Origin: Penium margaritaceum
Taxonomy: Eukaryota > Streptophyta > Zygnematophyceae > Desmidiales > Peniaceae
DNA: 64,000 nucleotides
NCBI GenBank assembly: GCA_023375785.1
Contig: SZWC01006810.1
Location: forward strand, 51,977-115,976
Direction of reading: 5' to 3'
Shown: positions 31,931-42,479 of the stretch, in pieces
How the letters are laid out: each line of letters starts with the position of its first letter
How positions within the stretch are numbered: position 1 is the first letter of the stretch
Program-made: the position numbers and the translations under genes
Notes under the pieces: generated by a model
What the model saw: the letters and a program-made list of their open reading frames with translations, nothing else
The model's database searches: none
Told to the model about the DNA's origin: nothing

Positions 31931-33247
31931 ACGGAGTATCTATCAACGTTTTAGGCGAAAAACATAGCATTTTCCGGTTGAGGAGGAAAACCCCGTTTCT
32001 TCTCCAGCCAAGAGCCGCTCAGCGCGCCTCGCTTACGTCGCGCATGTCAGACGCGCCTCGTTCACACGAGAAGCCTGGTGAACAATACTGACATCCGTTC
32101 TATTGCATCACTTCTTCGAGAAGGTGAAGCGGCTTCCAACCTTGAAACGAAACACGATTGCTTCCGATATTCGAGACCAGTAGCCACCGTATAACATGAA
32201 CAGCAAGTGCCGATGGATGTGAAAATACATGGATGTAGAGCATGCATACATCGTGACACGTCGATATGATCGATGGAGGACTAGTGCTTGCCAACAACGA
32301 TTAAAAAAGATGTTACATGGCAAGGGATCATTTTCCACTGAGGGATGACACAAAGCGGTGGTGGAAGAAATCGTCGGAGCTGAACAGATCCGGGTTATAG
32401 GTTGTAATCAGAGGATTCTTATCAATTGTGAAAAAAGCCGAAGAGTACCCTACATATGCTTGCAGGCCTCGGATCTACCTTTCGAAAAGGAGGCGTCGAG
32501 GGAAAGGAGAACAATGGACGCTGGCTCACGGCTACAGGAAAACGGAGCCGAATCGACGGTTGAAGGGAGCTCTCCCTTGCGCACTGCCTAGGACGTCACC
32601 AACCACCGATTGCGGCGTCGCCCACTTTCCATCGCAACGATCAGAACTCATCGAGCAACATATATCAATGGCAAAGTGACAAGGTACCCCGTTTTCATAG
32701 GCCGATGACGCTTCCCCCACAATGTTATGCCCAACGGCGCGAAAATAGTACACAAGTAGAAGTTGAGGCAGAACACAATCTAGATTTTGGGACACTTGAG
32801 CAAAACAAATGAAACTGGTAAGTGTAGTTCAATGACAAGTGTCGAAATGATGGAACATATATTTAAACGTGTCGAGTTATGCATGAGGCATAGTCGGGGT
32901 CCTCGGAGTCACGTCCTATCAGTCGGATTTGTGGTGGTCTGCGGAGAAATCAGGGGTCTTCAAGAATCGATGGAGAAGATGCGAGATGCATCTTTATAGA
33001 TCCATATTCGCCTTCGTGCGTCAAGCAATCGACCGAAAGGTCCTGATACTTCTCTTGATGATTCCCGAGAGTGATCGAAGTTGTCAAAAAGGTTCGAGAA
33101 GATTCACTAGGGGCGAGGGCAGTAAGCCCGTTTACCCTCGACCGTCAGAGTGAATATCGCAATCTCACTACGCGATGGAATTTCTGTGTAATTACAGAAA
33201 TGCACACTCGAAAAGATTAGGGACTCGTGTACATCGCGTACATAACA
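31930..33247 (-). repeat. Probable 3' LTR region of a Ty3/gypsy element (right end defined)
   Basis: The right end ...TACATAACA is followed by a 17-base C run, the polypurine tract of a minus-strand element. A TATA-like ATATATTTAAAC lies near 32859. The left limit is unknown, and part of this interval may be ordinary intergenic DNA. Confidence 0.5.
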
Positions 33248-33270
33248 CTCCCCCCCCCCCCCCCCCTTTT
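33248..33270 (-). other. Ty3/gypsy polypurine tract
   Basis: On the minus strand it reads AAAAGG(G)nAG with 17 G in a row, lying between the pol stop at 33317 and the LTR end at 33247. Confidence 0.65.
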
Positions 33271-33316
33271 AGCCACGACCTCCAGGTGGGCATATAGATG
33301 TGGCCCGGTGACGGCG

Positions 33317-33600
33317 TTAACAGTCGTCAATTAGGTGATCGACGTCTCGGAGGTTGTCATAGGGTTCCCTACTGTGTTGCGCGGCGTCATAGCCGTGCCA
33401 CTTAACAAGGTATCCTGTCGTTTTGCCTTGTCGTTGATGGCCAAGGATGCCCTTGATGATGTACTCTGTGTCCTCGTCCACTTGAACAGGAGAAGGAGGG
33501 ACATCTATGCCGGGGAAGTTCTCTTCAGGGTCTCTGTAGTGCTTGATGTGGGTAGTGGAGAAGAGCGTTTGGTAGAAAGGTTGTGACTGTAGGTGTTGCT
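33317..33600 (-). pseudogene. Ty3/gypsy chromovirus integrase C-terminus with chromodomain
   Basis: The frame gives HIKHYRDPEENFPGIDVPP, then a chromodomain with EYIIKGILGHQ, GYLVKWHGYD and SREPYDNLRDVDHLI, ending at TAA 33317-33319. Chromodomains at the end of plant chromovirus integrases direct insertion to heterochromatin through methylated histone H3. The aromatic residues of KWHGY are kept, while the usual TWEP is SREP. Only the last 90 or so codons of pol survive; to the right the sequence changes to the Copia-7 LTR. Confidence 0.85.
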
Positions 33601-33604
33601 TAAG

Positions 33605-34022
33605 GCAATGTAGGAACACGACCATGGACGTGTATGTAGAAAAACACACGTCTAACATGAAAAAATGACAAATGACGAGTCACGAGCTGAGTCAACCAAT
33701 ACAGAGGGGTTTGGTGTAGCGAGCAACGGGGTGATGAGCGGGCGGACGGCGAGCCCATCCTCGCTCGCACGCACGCCAAGCAATATTTGAACTTGGACCT
33801 CAACCATGTAATAACTAGAAACTTTCCTAAAGCGCAGGTTTCGGCAGTAGCGTGGTTGACGCAGCATGAGGGCTTCCACGCTCGTTGCTCAATCTGCTGC
33901 CCCCTCATTCTGCTGCTCTAGAGTCTAAATTTGAGTGCGCTAAGTTTGTTACTAAGAAATGCGCGCGCCGGTGTTAGCGCTAGAAAGCAGTTGAAAACTA
34001 GAAGTAACTCATTAGGAATGAA
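33605..34022 (-). repeat. Copia-7 3' LTR, distal part
   Basis: It is placed here because Copia-6, with perfect CAATG duplications, separates it from 41805 onward. The sequence across the joined site (AACTCATTAGGAATGAACAATG then AGCAAC) has a diverged counterpart at 4046-4075. The left end is approximate. Confidence 0.5.
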
Positions 34023-34027
34023 CAATG
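34023..34027. other. Copia-6 left target-site duplication CAATG
   Basis: CAATG here and at 41805-41809 directly flank the TG...CA termini of Copia-6. A 5-bp duplication is typical of copia integrase. Confidence 0.93.
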
Positions 34028-34565
34028 TGAGAGACAGCTCCTAGCACTGCTGTTGCTAGCGTGGCAACACAAGCCAGCTAGCTGACTCACTAGCACGCAC
34101 AGGTGAAGGTGAGAACAACAAGGGGTTGGCTACGGACACAAACACAAGTGTCAGAAGCTGCAAATGTTTGAAATGTGCATAGAGAGATGACAACTGAGGT
34201 CTGGCCAACCTAAATAGTGCCACGGACCTAGTGGATGCACACACACACTCGGCGCACAACGGCGCTCTTTTTCTAGCAGGACAAAGTAGTGGCAAAAACA
34301 CAGTTTTGGTCACAATTCCCTGCAGACACGTCAGAACGACGAGCCGTTTGAACCAGAACGGCCAGGTCGACGAGATCTTTGTCCTGATAGGCTGCACGCC
34401 TACGTGCTCTTACACAGCACGAGTCTACAAAATACGAAAGTCATCTGGGCGCCCGTCGCCACCGACTGCCAGCCTGCTGCCGCCGTCGCCAGTCTCAGGG
34501 ATCTGCATGTGAATGGACATGAGCCGAGGGGTCACCGCAAGCTGTGTACGACACACACGACAACA
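34028..34565 (-). repeat. Copia-6 3' LTR, 538 bp
   Basis: From TGAGAGACAGCTCC to CACGACAACA on the plus strand. Same length as the partner at 41267-41804. Confidence 0.95.
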
Positions 34566-34572
34566 CTCCCCC
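34566..34572 (-). other. Copia-6 polypurine tract
   Basis: GGGGGAG on the minus strand touches the 3' LTR. Confidence 0.8.
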
Positions 34573-34688
34573 ATGACCGGAGGGCGAAACACGTCCATGC
34601 ACATGCACACACTGACGCCGTACAGAGCAGGAAACGCACAGCCGCTGCAAGCAGTAGGCACAACACATACCAGGTGGCACATGAGGAA

Positions 34689-36982
34689 TCAACCTGCAAC
34701 AGGGCTGGGGCAGATTCCAACGGAACGAGTGGCCACATGAAACTTCGAACGACCCAGAGACTTGGTCAGAAAATCCGCGCACTGCCTGTCAGTGCTTACG
34801 TGGATGACTCGGATCTCACCACGACCAACCAGGTCACGCATGAAGTGATGCTCGACATTGATGTGCTTCGTGTGTGCATGGAACACACCTGAGTTCTTGG
34901 CGATGGCCTCCGCGCTCATGTTGTCACACTGGAGAACCATGGGGGGAATGGACTGACGCAGTTCACGCAACAGACAGACGAGCCAGACACATTCCGCTGC
35001 ACCGGCGCCTAGGGCAGCATACTCTGCCTCAGCAGTACTACGTGCGATGCAGCCCTGCTTCCCACTTCGCCAGGACACTGCAGTGCCTCCAATGAGGAAG
35101 ATGTAGCGGGTGCGGCTTTTGCCATCTGGACTCCACGCCTAGTCGCTGTCTCTGTACCCATCGAGCACAACGGACACTTGCTCGCGAAAGCACAAGTCGA
35201 AGCGTGCGGTGGACAAAATGTAGCGCACACACCGGACTGCGGCCTCCAGTGTTTGCTGGCCCGGAACCTGCGAGAACTGGGCGGGCAGGTTGACAGTGAA
35301 GGCAATGTCGGGCCGTGTCGTGGTGGCCAAGTACATGAGCGAGCCGATGACTCACAGGTACAGGGTCACATCAACTGGCTCCCACAGGTCCGCTGGGTCA
35401 TCGACCTTCAGGGCGGCTTGCCCCTCAGGGGTCATGGGCGTGGAGGCCGTGCGGACGGCCGCGAGGAGGTCGGCAAAGCGCTTCCCCACGGTTTCTGTGT
35501 AGCGTTCCTAATGGACACGGAGTGTGCGACGAACACGGTCGCGCATGATCTCCATCCCCAAAAAGACAGAGGCCTCACCAAGATCCTTCATCTTGTAGGC
35601 AGAGGAGAGAACGGCCTTGGCAGCATTCACTGCTCCCAGGTCGGGCGAGGCGATCAGAAGATCGTCCACGTAGACGAGGATGGCACCAAGCGGTGCTGGG
35701 GATTGTGAGATAAACAGGGATGGGTCAGCATCACTGTGAACGTACCCAGCGCGTCTCAGCATGCTGGTGATCTCCTGGTTCCAGCAGCGCGGTGACTGCT
35801 TCAGGCCGTACAAGGCCTTCTGCAGTCGGTACACGCGACTGGTACCATCCTCAAAGCCAGGTGGCTGGACCATGTAAATCTCCTCCTCAAGATCCCCATT
35901 TAGGAAGGCGTTTTGACATCCATCTGATGGAGTTCCCAGTCGTGCTGTGCCACCTGGCTCAGCAACGCGAGTGTGGTCGTCATCCGCCCAATTGGGGCAA
36001 AGGTCTCGGTGTAGTCCACACCAGGGACCTGAGAGAAGCCCTTTGCTGTCAGGCGCGCCTTGTAGCGCTCCTCAGTGCCATCTGGCTTAAGCTTCTTGCG
36101 TAGAACCCACTTGGCCTTGATGGCCTTGCGGTTCTTTGGCAAGTCCACCAGCTCAAAGACGCCATGCTCGCGGATGGCATCAAGCTCAGCCTGGCAGGCA
36201 GTGCGCCACTGCTCAGCATCAGGGGCCGACAAGGCCTCAGACAGACTGGTGGGATCGGGAGCCAACACTGGTGCACTCCGTGTGGCCAGGGCATATGGTG
36301 CAGAGGGAGGATCGATCGTCACCATGGAATCTGCGGCGTCACAAGCAAGACCGCGCTCATGAGCAAGTAGTGCCGCACCAGTGGCACAGCCAGGGTGAAC
36401 CTCAGCAAGGTCGCGCGTACTCAGGCCGAGGACCTTTGTGCCCGGATGACCGCTGCTGACGCTGCGCGTGGGGCGCGGGCGGAGACGTCCGCCGGGTGCC
36501 CATGTGTAGGGGTCCGACGGGGCAGGAGAAGTAGGCGTTGCGGACTCATATGCCGGTGTGGACCGCACGGCAAGCGTGCCACTCGAGGCTGGCGTGGCAT
36601 CACCAGCTGGGGTCAGGCCCACGGCAGACGCAGGCGCGTCTGTGACCGGAGTCCGGGACAGCTCTGCGCCAGACACGGATGCGGACGCAGGATCAGACTG
36701 AGCTTCAGACGTAGGGTCAGACTCAGTCTCAGACGCGGAAACAGACGCAGGATCAGGCAGAGCCGTAGACGCGGAGGCAGACTCAGACGCAGACGCGGAC
36801 ACGGGCGAGCGCGGAGAGTCAGGGGCAGAGGAGCGAGCCGCGGACGGGGCGGTGCTGGGGGTGCAGGTGGGCATAACCACTGGGGACACCCCCGGGGGTG
36901 CCGGCGACGGAGTGACCGCATTGGACGGGGCACTGTGCCAACCGGACCAGGAGCCTCCCCCACACGACGGGGACCGGAACAC
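34689..36982 (-). pseudogene. Copia-6 linker, reverse transcriptase and RNase H
   Basis: From 36840 to 36650 the linker is a Ser/Ala/Asp/Glu low-complexity repeat. RT follows with EHGVFELVDLPKNRKAIKAK and [12 protein letters not shown]. There an A is missing from a run at about 35912, ending that frame; the next frame continues [23 protein letters not shown] and an intact YVDDLLIAS. RNase H gives [35 protein letters not shown] and ADFLTKSL. Stops are TAG at 35508-35510 (Gln) and 35139-35141 (Trp) and TGA at 35352-35354 (Arg). Otherwise all RT/RH motifs are present. Confidence 0.9.
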
Positions 36983-38220
36983 CCAGGGGCATGAGCAGGA
37001 TGTAGATTGTGGATGCGAGCAAGGTCGCGGAAGGCGAGATGCTCGAAGAAGAGAGCGTCACGAGACTCCAGGATGCGGCGGCGCTCGGGGTCCCAGAACC
37101 GCCAGACCTTTAACCGCGGGGCGACGCCAACGAAGGCGCAGAGGCGGCCCCGCGGAGAGAGCTTGCTCCCCTGCTGCTCCGGCGTGAACCAGACGCAGGC
37201 AAGGGAGCCCCAGACACGGGCGAGATGCAGGCCCGCTCGACGCCCACACCACAACTCGTAGGACGTGCGGTGACCTGGGAGGGGACCGTGGGGAATGCGG
37301 TTCCACACCCAGGTCATGTATGCCATGCCCTCAAAGGCAAAGGCCTCAGGCATGGCACTGTCGGCGTGCATGGCGCGGACCGCATCCTCCATGGTGCGGT
37401 TCCAGCGCTCGGAGACACCATTCTGCTGGGGGGTGGCGGGAGTAGAGAGGTTTTGAAAGACCCTGAGCTTGGTGATGGAGCGTGCCATGTCACCGAGGTA
37501 CTCGCCGCCACGGTCCGAGCGAAAGGTCTGAAGGCGGTGGGGAGACTGGCGTTCGGCCATGACCAGCCAGATGCGGACCGCAATGGCTGCATCGCTCTTC
37601 TGACACAGGCTGTAGACCCAGCGCATGCGCGTGAAGTCATCACTCAACGTCAGGACATAGCGACCGCGGTCTTCCTGAAACTCGACAGGGAGCGGACCCA
37701 TGAGGTCGGAGTGGACAAGCTCCAGGGGCCGACGGGCCCTGGAGACAGACGCAGGATAAGTAGACCGGTGCAGTTTTCCCTCAGCACAGGCCAGACAGTC
37801 AGTTGTGGGCGGCGCCTCGAAGGATGCTGCATCAAGACCAAGAGCAGGCTGGGTGCGGACCAGCCTATCGACAGCCCCCAGGTGCACATGACAAAGACGT
37901 CGATGCAGGAGGCGGCGGTGTTCAGGGGACAGAGCACCAGCGATGAAAACACGGGCAGTGGAAGAGGGAGGCAAAGGAAGTGCACTTGCAGAGCACCCAG
38001 CAATGTGATACAGATCATCGACGACCGTCCCACTGAGGACGGTCTCCTCGGTGGCGCGCACAAAGATGCGAGCATCGGCAGCCGTGTGCGTGACACCGAG
38101 GCCCATCTTGGTGCAAGCACGGACAGAAAGCAAGCTGAGTTCCAGATCAGGGACAAAAAGGAAATCAAAGATGTATACGAGACCAGCTGGCCTGGTGAAC
38201 TGCACAACCCCAACACCCTA
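36983..38220 (-). pseudogene. Copia-6 pre-integrase and integrase
   Basis: The open stretch 36613-38205 starts after TAG 38218-38220, which replaces Gln of PVQGVGVV in relatives. It reads FVPDLELSLLSV, pre-integrase LLHRRLCHVHLGAV and CLACAEGKLHRS, then integrase HSDLMGPLP, FRSDRGGEYLG and PQQNGVSERWNRT. All three catalytic acids are present, as are MTWVWNRIPHGPLP and ESRDALFFEHL. A frame change after about 36980 separates it from RT. Confidence 0.9.
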
Positions 38221-38784
38221 GACAGGGACCTCATGGCCAGCTGCAGTGCGAACAGAGCGAACAGCGCCAACGGGATTCAAGACGACAAAGGCGTCACGAC
38301 GACAAGTCATGTGATGGGTGGCACCAGACTCCACGACCCATGTGGCATCTGTGACCCGTGTACAAGGGGCAACGTGGTACTCGGCGACGGAACAAGGCGC
38401 GGTAGCAGGCCGCTCGGCAGGCGACGCGGCAAGACGAGCAACGGAGCGGACATGAGACGCATGCAACGAAGACGTGTCATCGGGTCCGTCACACGTGTAC
38501 GGCTGGGCATGGGGACCACCACAGACATCATCACGCAATGACACAGACAGTCCACAGGCAGTAGGACCCCTTGACTCAGTCCACTCACTCGCACCTCCCT
38601 GAGATGAGCGCAGGGCGAGAAGCTGGTGAAGCTCGGCGATTGTCCTGTCGCGCTCGGCGAGTGCCTGGTCGCGAGGATCAGCGGAGGAGCCTGTTGTGGC
38701 GGCGGACTCCTGTGGGACGGATGCGGTGGTGGCGGCCGAGCGGGCGGTCGCACCGGACGTCTGGCGCATGCGCGCCTCGTGCGC
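38218..38784 (-). pseudogene. Copia-6 protease with altered active site
   Basis: The motif at about 38314-38349 is WVVESGATHHMTCRRDAF; the catalytic Asp of DSG is Glu. Retroviral-type aspartic proteases need this Asp in both halves of the dimer, so the enzyme should be dead or very weak even though the frame is open. Confidence 0.8.
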
Positions 38785-40425
38785 CTACTGCAGCCCACGG
38801 GTGACCTTGGCCCAATCCAGTGGGCGTCCTGTCAGGCGAGTGTAGTCGGGATAGCGATGGTCACCACCGTAGTTGAAGTACACGAGGCGACGTCTCGTCG
38901 TGCTGCTAGAGCCGCTGCTGCTGTCGCCGCTGCTGTTGTTGCCGCTGCCGCCATTGCTGCTGCTCGCGCCCCTGCTACTGCGGCTGACACTGCCAGTGCA
39001 GGTGCCGTTGCTGGTCCCACCGCTGGAACCAGCACCCGACGCTCTGCGACCCTTCTTCCCCTGCGCTGGAGCCGCCGTTGTTGTAGACAGAGGGGAGGGC
39101 GATGCGGCGGCAACTGCAGCTGAAGCGGTGCTACGGCGAGCGCGGTTCGCGGCGTCCATGCCTGCCACATCCAGAAAGTGGAGAGTGGCCCAGCGCAGCA
39201 GGGTCCCGTTGCTCGCCATGTCGCGAAGCAGCGTCTGGTCGAAGTTGCTGCAGACGCGCGCGTAGTCGGGGTGGATGCTGTAGAGGATGATCTGGAGGGC
39301 GGAGTATTGCGCAGGAGCGTCATCCCCAAGATCCTTGTACAACTGGATCGCCCGGTGCCAGTAGTCTGCTGTAGAATCCTGAGCAGTCTGGCAGAGGGAG
39401 TTGAAGTCGGCGAGGCGCTCGGATGCCAATGCCAAGGTGGCGCCCTCAAACAGAGTGACGGCCAGTGCCCATGCTGCGTAAGGGTTAGCTCCTGAGCCGG
39501 CCAGCGAATCGCCAAGGAACCGATTGAAGTCCTTGGTGAAGTCCGGGGCGTCATTCATCAGGCCGGAAGCTGCGCGGACTGCCATGTGTGTCTGAGGGGG
39601 GTTAGACGCCTGATATGGGGTGAGGTAGTAGGGGAGGACTCCCTCGCTCATGGCCCACATGCGAAAGCGTGGCTCTCAGGACTTGAAGTCGTTCCTAGTC
39701 CGGAAGACGGGCGGGTCTGACTCAAACCACTTGGGTGGCTTGACCGTCGGCAGGGCAATGGCCGAAGCCACTGCGGGGCCAGGCATCGAGGAGGCAATTC
39801 CCTTACCCAGGCGGGCCTGCAGAGCCAGCTCCTCAAAGCTTAATGGGCGGCGAGATGAGCTCGGGTCAGCGTTGGAGCTGGAGTTGGTACCCTGGAGGGC
39901 TGGATTGGCCTCATGAACTCTGCGACGCGCCTCCACGCGGATGAGGCATGCTCGGAGCACCTCTTCCTCGCCCTCCTCGCCGGAGTCGGAGAGGTTCTCC
40001 GCGACTTCATCACCATTACCGCCGTGGGCAAGGTGGTCCTTGCTCGGGTAAGTCGATGGACGCAGTTGCTGCTGCTGGGGCAGCAAGCCCTCGATCATAT
40101 CCTGTAGTTTGGCCACATGCCTCGTCAGGGTATCGCGGCTCTCCGCCTGTAGGTCCGCCAGTGTGCGCACTTGGCGCGCCAATGTAGTCGGGCTCGGCGG
40201 CCGCTGCTGCTATAGCGGTGGCTGCTGGTGTTATGGCGGTGGCTGCTATTGTCGCTGCTGCTGCTGCTGCTATTGCAATGGCTGCTATTGCTGTAGTGGC
40301 GAGTGCTACCGCTGCGATTGCTGCTGCCGTTGTGGTGATGATGGCGGTGGTTGACGTTGACCGCTGACGGCGTTGCCCTCGGCAGCTGCGTCAGCAGCCA
40401 TACTGGAGGAGGTTTGCTTCGTCAT
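38785..40425 (-). pseudogene. Copia-6 gag with poly-Gln N-terminus and Cys-less zinc knuckle
   Basis: The likely ATG at 40425 gives MTKQTSSSMAADAAAEG, then a Gln/Pro tract (40200-40340) in which several codons are TAG or TAA among CAG. The capsid-like region covers 40182-39676, ends at TGA 39676-39678 (Trp position) and continues MWAMSEGVLPYYLTPYQ. The knuckle near 38865-38890 reads YFNYGGDHRYPDY where relatives have CYNCGG(A/T)HRY..C: all three Cys are Tyr (TAC). The frame ends at TAG 38785-38787. Confidence 0.83.
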
Positions 40426-40429
40426 GACA

Positions 40430-41254
40430 ACAGGTTTCCTCCCCTGTTTTCCCCTCCGCGACAGTCCTCAGCGGAGCGTCTCCACAGAACCGCCCTTCGT
40501 GGTACTTCCTCTCCGCGAAACTCCTCCGCGGAGTGTCTCTGCGTACACCTTCCGCGGTGAACTTCACCCCGGAAGATCACCGCGGATCAGAGCGGATTAC
40601 CGCGGATTACCGTGGATTATCGCGGAGTACCGCGGTTTTACCGCTATTTTGTCGCCGAAGACCGCAGTCAGGCCAAGCACCGCGGGAGTTCCGCGGTCGG
40701 GCACGGAGTGCCGGTCGTGCCGTTTGTAGAACGCGGCGAGATGCCGGGAGTTGCTGAGGTTCCGCGGTCAGCACGTTCCGCACCCGCCGTGCATCGCTCG
40801 CGTTCTACAAGCGGAGGGTGTGTCGCGGACTTGCGACCGCGGAGCTGCGGCGAGTGGCGCCAGTGTGTTCCGAAACTGCCGCGGAGGTGCCGTGGTGAAG
40901 ATGCGCGGATCTGCGGAACACAGCGGATCTGTAGTGACGACTTCACTACGAGGTGACGAAATCGGAACACCGAGTGCCTCCGCGACACTGGACGCGTGTT
41001 CCGACGCGGTCGCGCGGCTGCCGTGCCTGCCGCGGAGGCCTTGTCACCGTGGAGCACCGCGGAACGACCACGGAACGACCGCAGAACAACCGGAGTTATT
41101 AAAAAATGGTCGAAGTGGTGGTGGGCCCTCCCAGGACCTCTCGCCGAGGCCGTGGGCACTGCTGCTGCTGCTACTCAAGGCAACGGCTGCGGTTGCTCAC
41201 GACTTCTGCGGCTGATGCATCTCTGCTGTGCAGCTATGCGAGCAATGGCTCGCC
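40430..41254 (-). repeat. Copia-6 5' leader with CCGCGG-dense block
   Basis: Positions 40480-41060 contain at least ten CCGCGG hexamers, many in phrases like ACCGCGGATT or TTCCGCGG, including a short tandem around 40580-40640. A CTG run lies at 41158-41172. There is no gene. Unlike the other leaders here it is CpG-rich rather than purely CAG-rich. Confidence 0.75.
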
Positions 41255-41266
41255 GCTCTGATACCA
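41255..41266 (-). other. Copia-6 primer-binding site (initiator tRNA-Met)
   Basis: TGGTATCAGAGC on the minus strand, with no spacer to the LTR at 41267. Confidence 0.93.
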
Positions 41267-41804
41267 TGAGAGACAGCTCCTAGCACTGCTGTTGCTAGCG
41301 TGGCAACACAAGCCAGCTAGTTAACTCACTAGCACGCACAGGTGAAGGTGAGAACAGGAAGGGGTTGGCTAGGGACACAAACACAAGTGTCAGAAGCTGC
41401 AAATGTTTGAAATGTTCACAGAGAGATGACAACTGAGGTCTGACCAACCTAAATAGTGCCGCGGACCTAGTGGATGCATACACACACGCGGTGCACAACG
41501 GCGCTATTTTTCTAGCAGGACAAAGCAGTGACAAAAACACAGTTTTGGTCACAATTCCCTGCAAACACGTCAGAACGACGAGGCGTTTGAACCAAAATGG
41601 CCACGTCGACGAGATCTTTGTCTTGATAGGCTGCATGCCTACGCGCTCTGACACAACACGAGTCTAAAAACTAGGAAAGTCTTCTGGGCGCCCGTCGCCA
41701 CCGGCTGCCAGCCTGCTGCCGCCGTCGCCAGTCTCAGGGATCTGCATGTGAATGGACATGAGCCGAGGGGTCACCGCAAGCTGTGTACGACACACACAAC
41801 AACA
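41267..41804 (-). repeat. Copia-6 5' LTR, 538 bp
   Basis: From TGAGAGACAGCTCC to CACAACAACA, followed by CAATG (41805-41809). It would hold the element promoter; none of its parts can be pinned down by eye. Confidence 0.95.
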
Positions 41805-42452
41805 CAATGAGCAACAATGGGAGACACCTCAAAGTTCTAGCTCCCCCCTCCCTAGCTCTTTAGAGCTTGTTACCAGCTAACCAGCTAACCAGCCAAAAAC
41901 AATACGCCTCTTTTCTCGCAAGCATGGTTTTCTCGGTGAGCCCTACCAGATGGCCGACAGCCCAAAACCCGGGTGTCCTTCGTTTTACCTGAAAACTGGA
42001 CCATGCCATGATACCGGCACTGCTAATGCAATCCTATGTTCAGAAACCGTTAGAAAAATAGCAGTGAGGAGTTATGGCTGCCCAAACCCTGGTAGTGCCT
42101 ATAGTAGTCCTTGGTGCCAACAGTGCCACGCTAACATGAGACTTGGACCTTAAGCATAGCATAACGGTGCAGAAACAATGGTAAATTCAGATCCAGCGCT
42201 AAACGCATGCAGAGAGCATCTGTCATGGCAGTCACTACTGACGGCGTGACCGCTGAGGAGGCCTGCTGATGGAGTTGAGCACGTCGCGGGAGGGAGGAGG
42301 CTCCAACAAACTGCGTGTAGATCTCAACGTGCGTCGGCTCCAATGAACGACACCCCAGCAATGTCGAGTCTCTCCATCTGTCTTTTGCACACCGATGTAC
42401 ACAAGCCGCGAGGACACAACAGATCACAATGAGAGATGCGAAGAAACCAATA
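41805..42452 (-). repeat. Copia-7 3' LTR, proximal part
   Basis: It lies between the Copia-6 target duplication and a polypurine tract (GGGGGAG on the minus strand, 42453-42459). It is related to the fragment at 3900-4542. The exact inner end is 42449 (CA) or 42452. Confidence 0.6.
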
Positions 42453-42459
42453 CTCCCCC
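42453..42459 (-). other. Copia-7 polypurine tract
   Basis: GGGGGAG on the minus strand, at the boundary between 3' LTR and internal sequence. Confidence 0.65.
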
Positions 42460-42479
42460 ATGACCTCCGAGCGCAGTGC

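Larger units (their letters stand above)
34028..41804 (-). mobile_element. Copia-6, structurally complete Ty1/copia element (7777 bp)
   Basis: It has two 538-bp LTRs, a tRNA-Met primer site, a polypurine tract, gag, PR, IN, RT and RH in order, and CAATG target duplications. By hand count the LTRs differ at about 31 positions, about 94% identity, mostly transitions, so it is the youngest element that can be dated here. The coding part is nearly open but has single lesions: TGA 39676-39678, TAG 38785-38787 and 38218-38220, a one-base deletion at about 35912, TAG 35508-35510, TGA 35352-35354 and TAG 35139-35141. The zinc knuckle and protease are also altered. Confidence 0.95.

Noticed and set aside
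37225-38541. A 438-codon plus-strand frame
   Set aside because: It is antisense to the conserved integrase and protease of Copia-6; the motifs are on the minus strand.
40200-40340. Alternative genetic code with TAG/TAA read as Gln, as in some ulvophyte algae
   Set aside because: Gln to TAG is common in the elements, but Trp, Lys (or Gln) and Leu positions are also TAG and TGA stops occur too. SMC4 and the STIG1-like gene end or splice as expected under the standard code. Deamination explains the pattern better.
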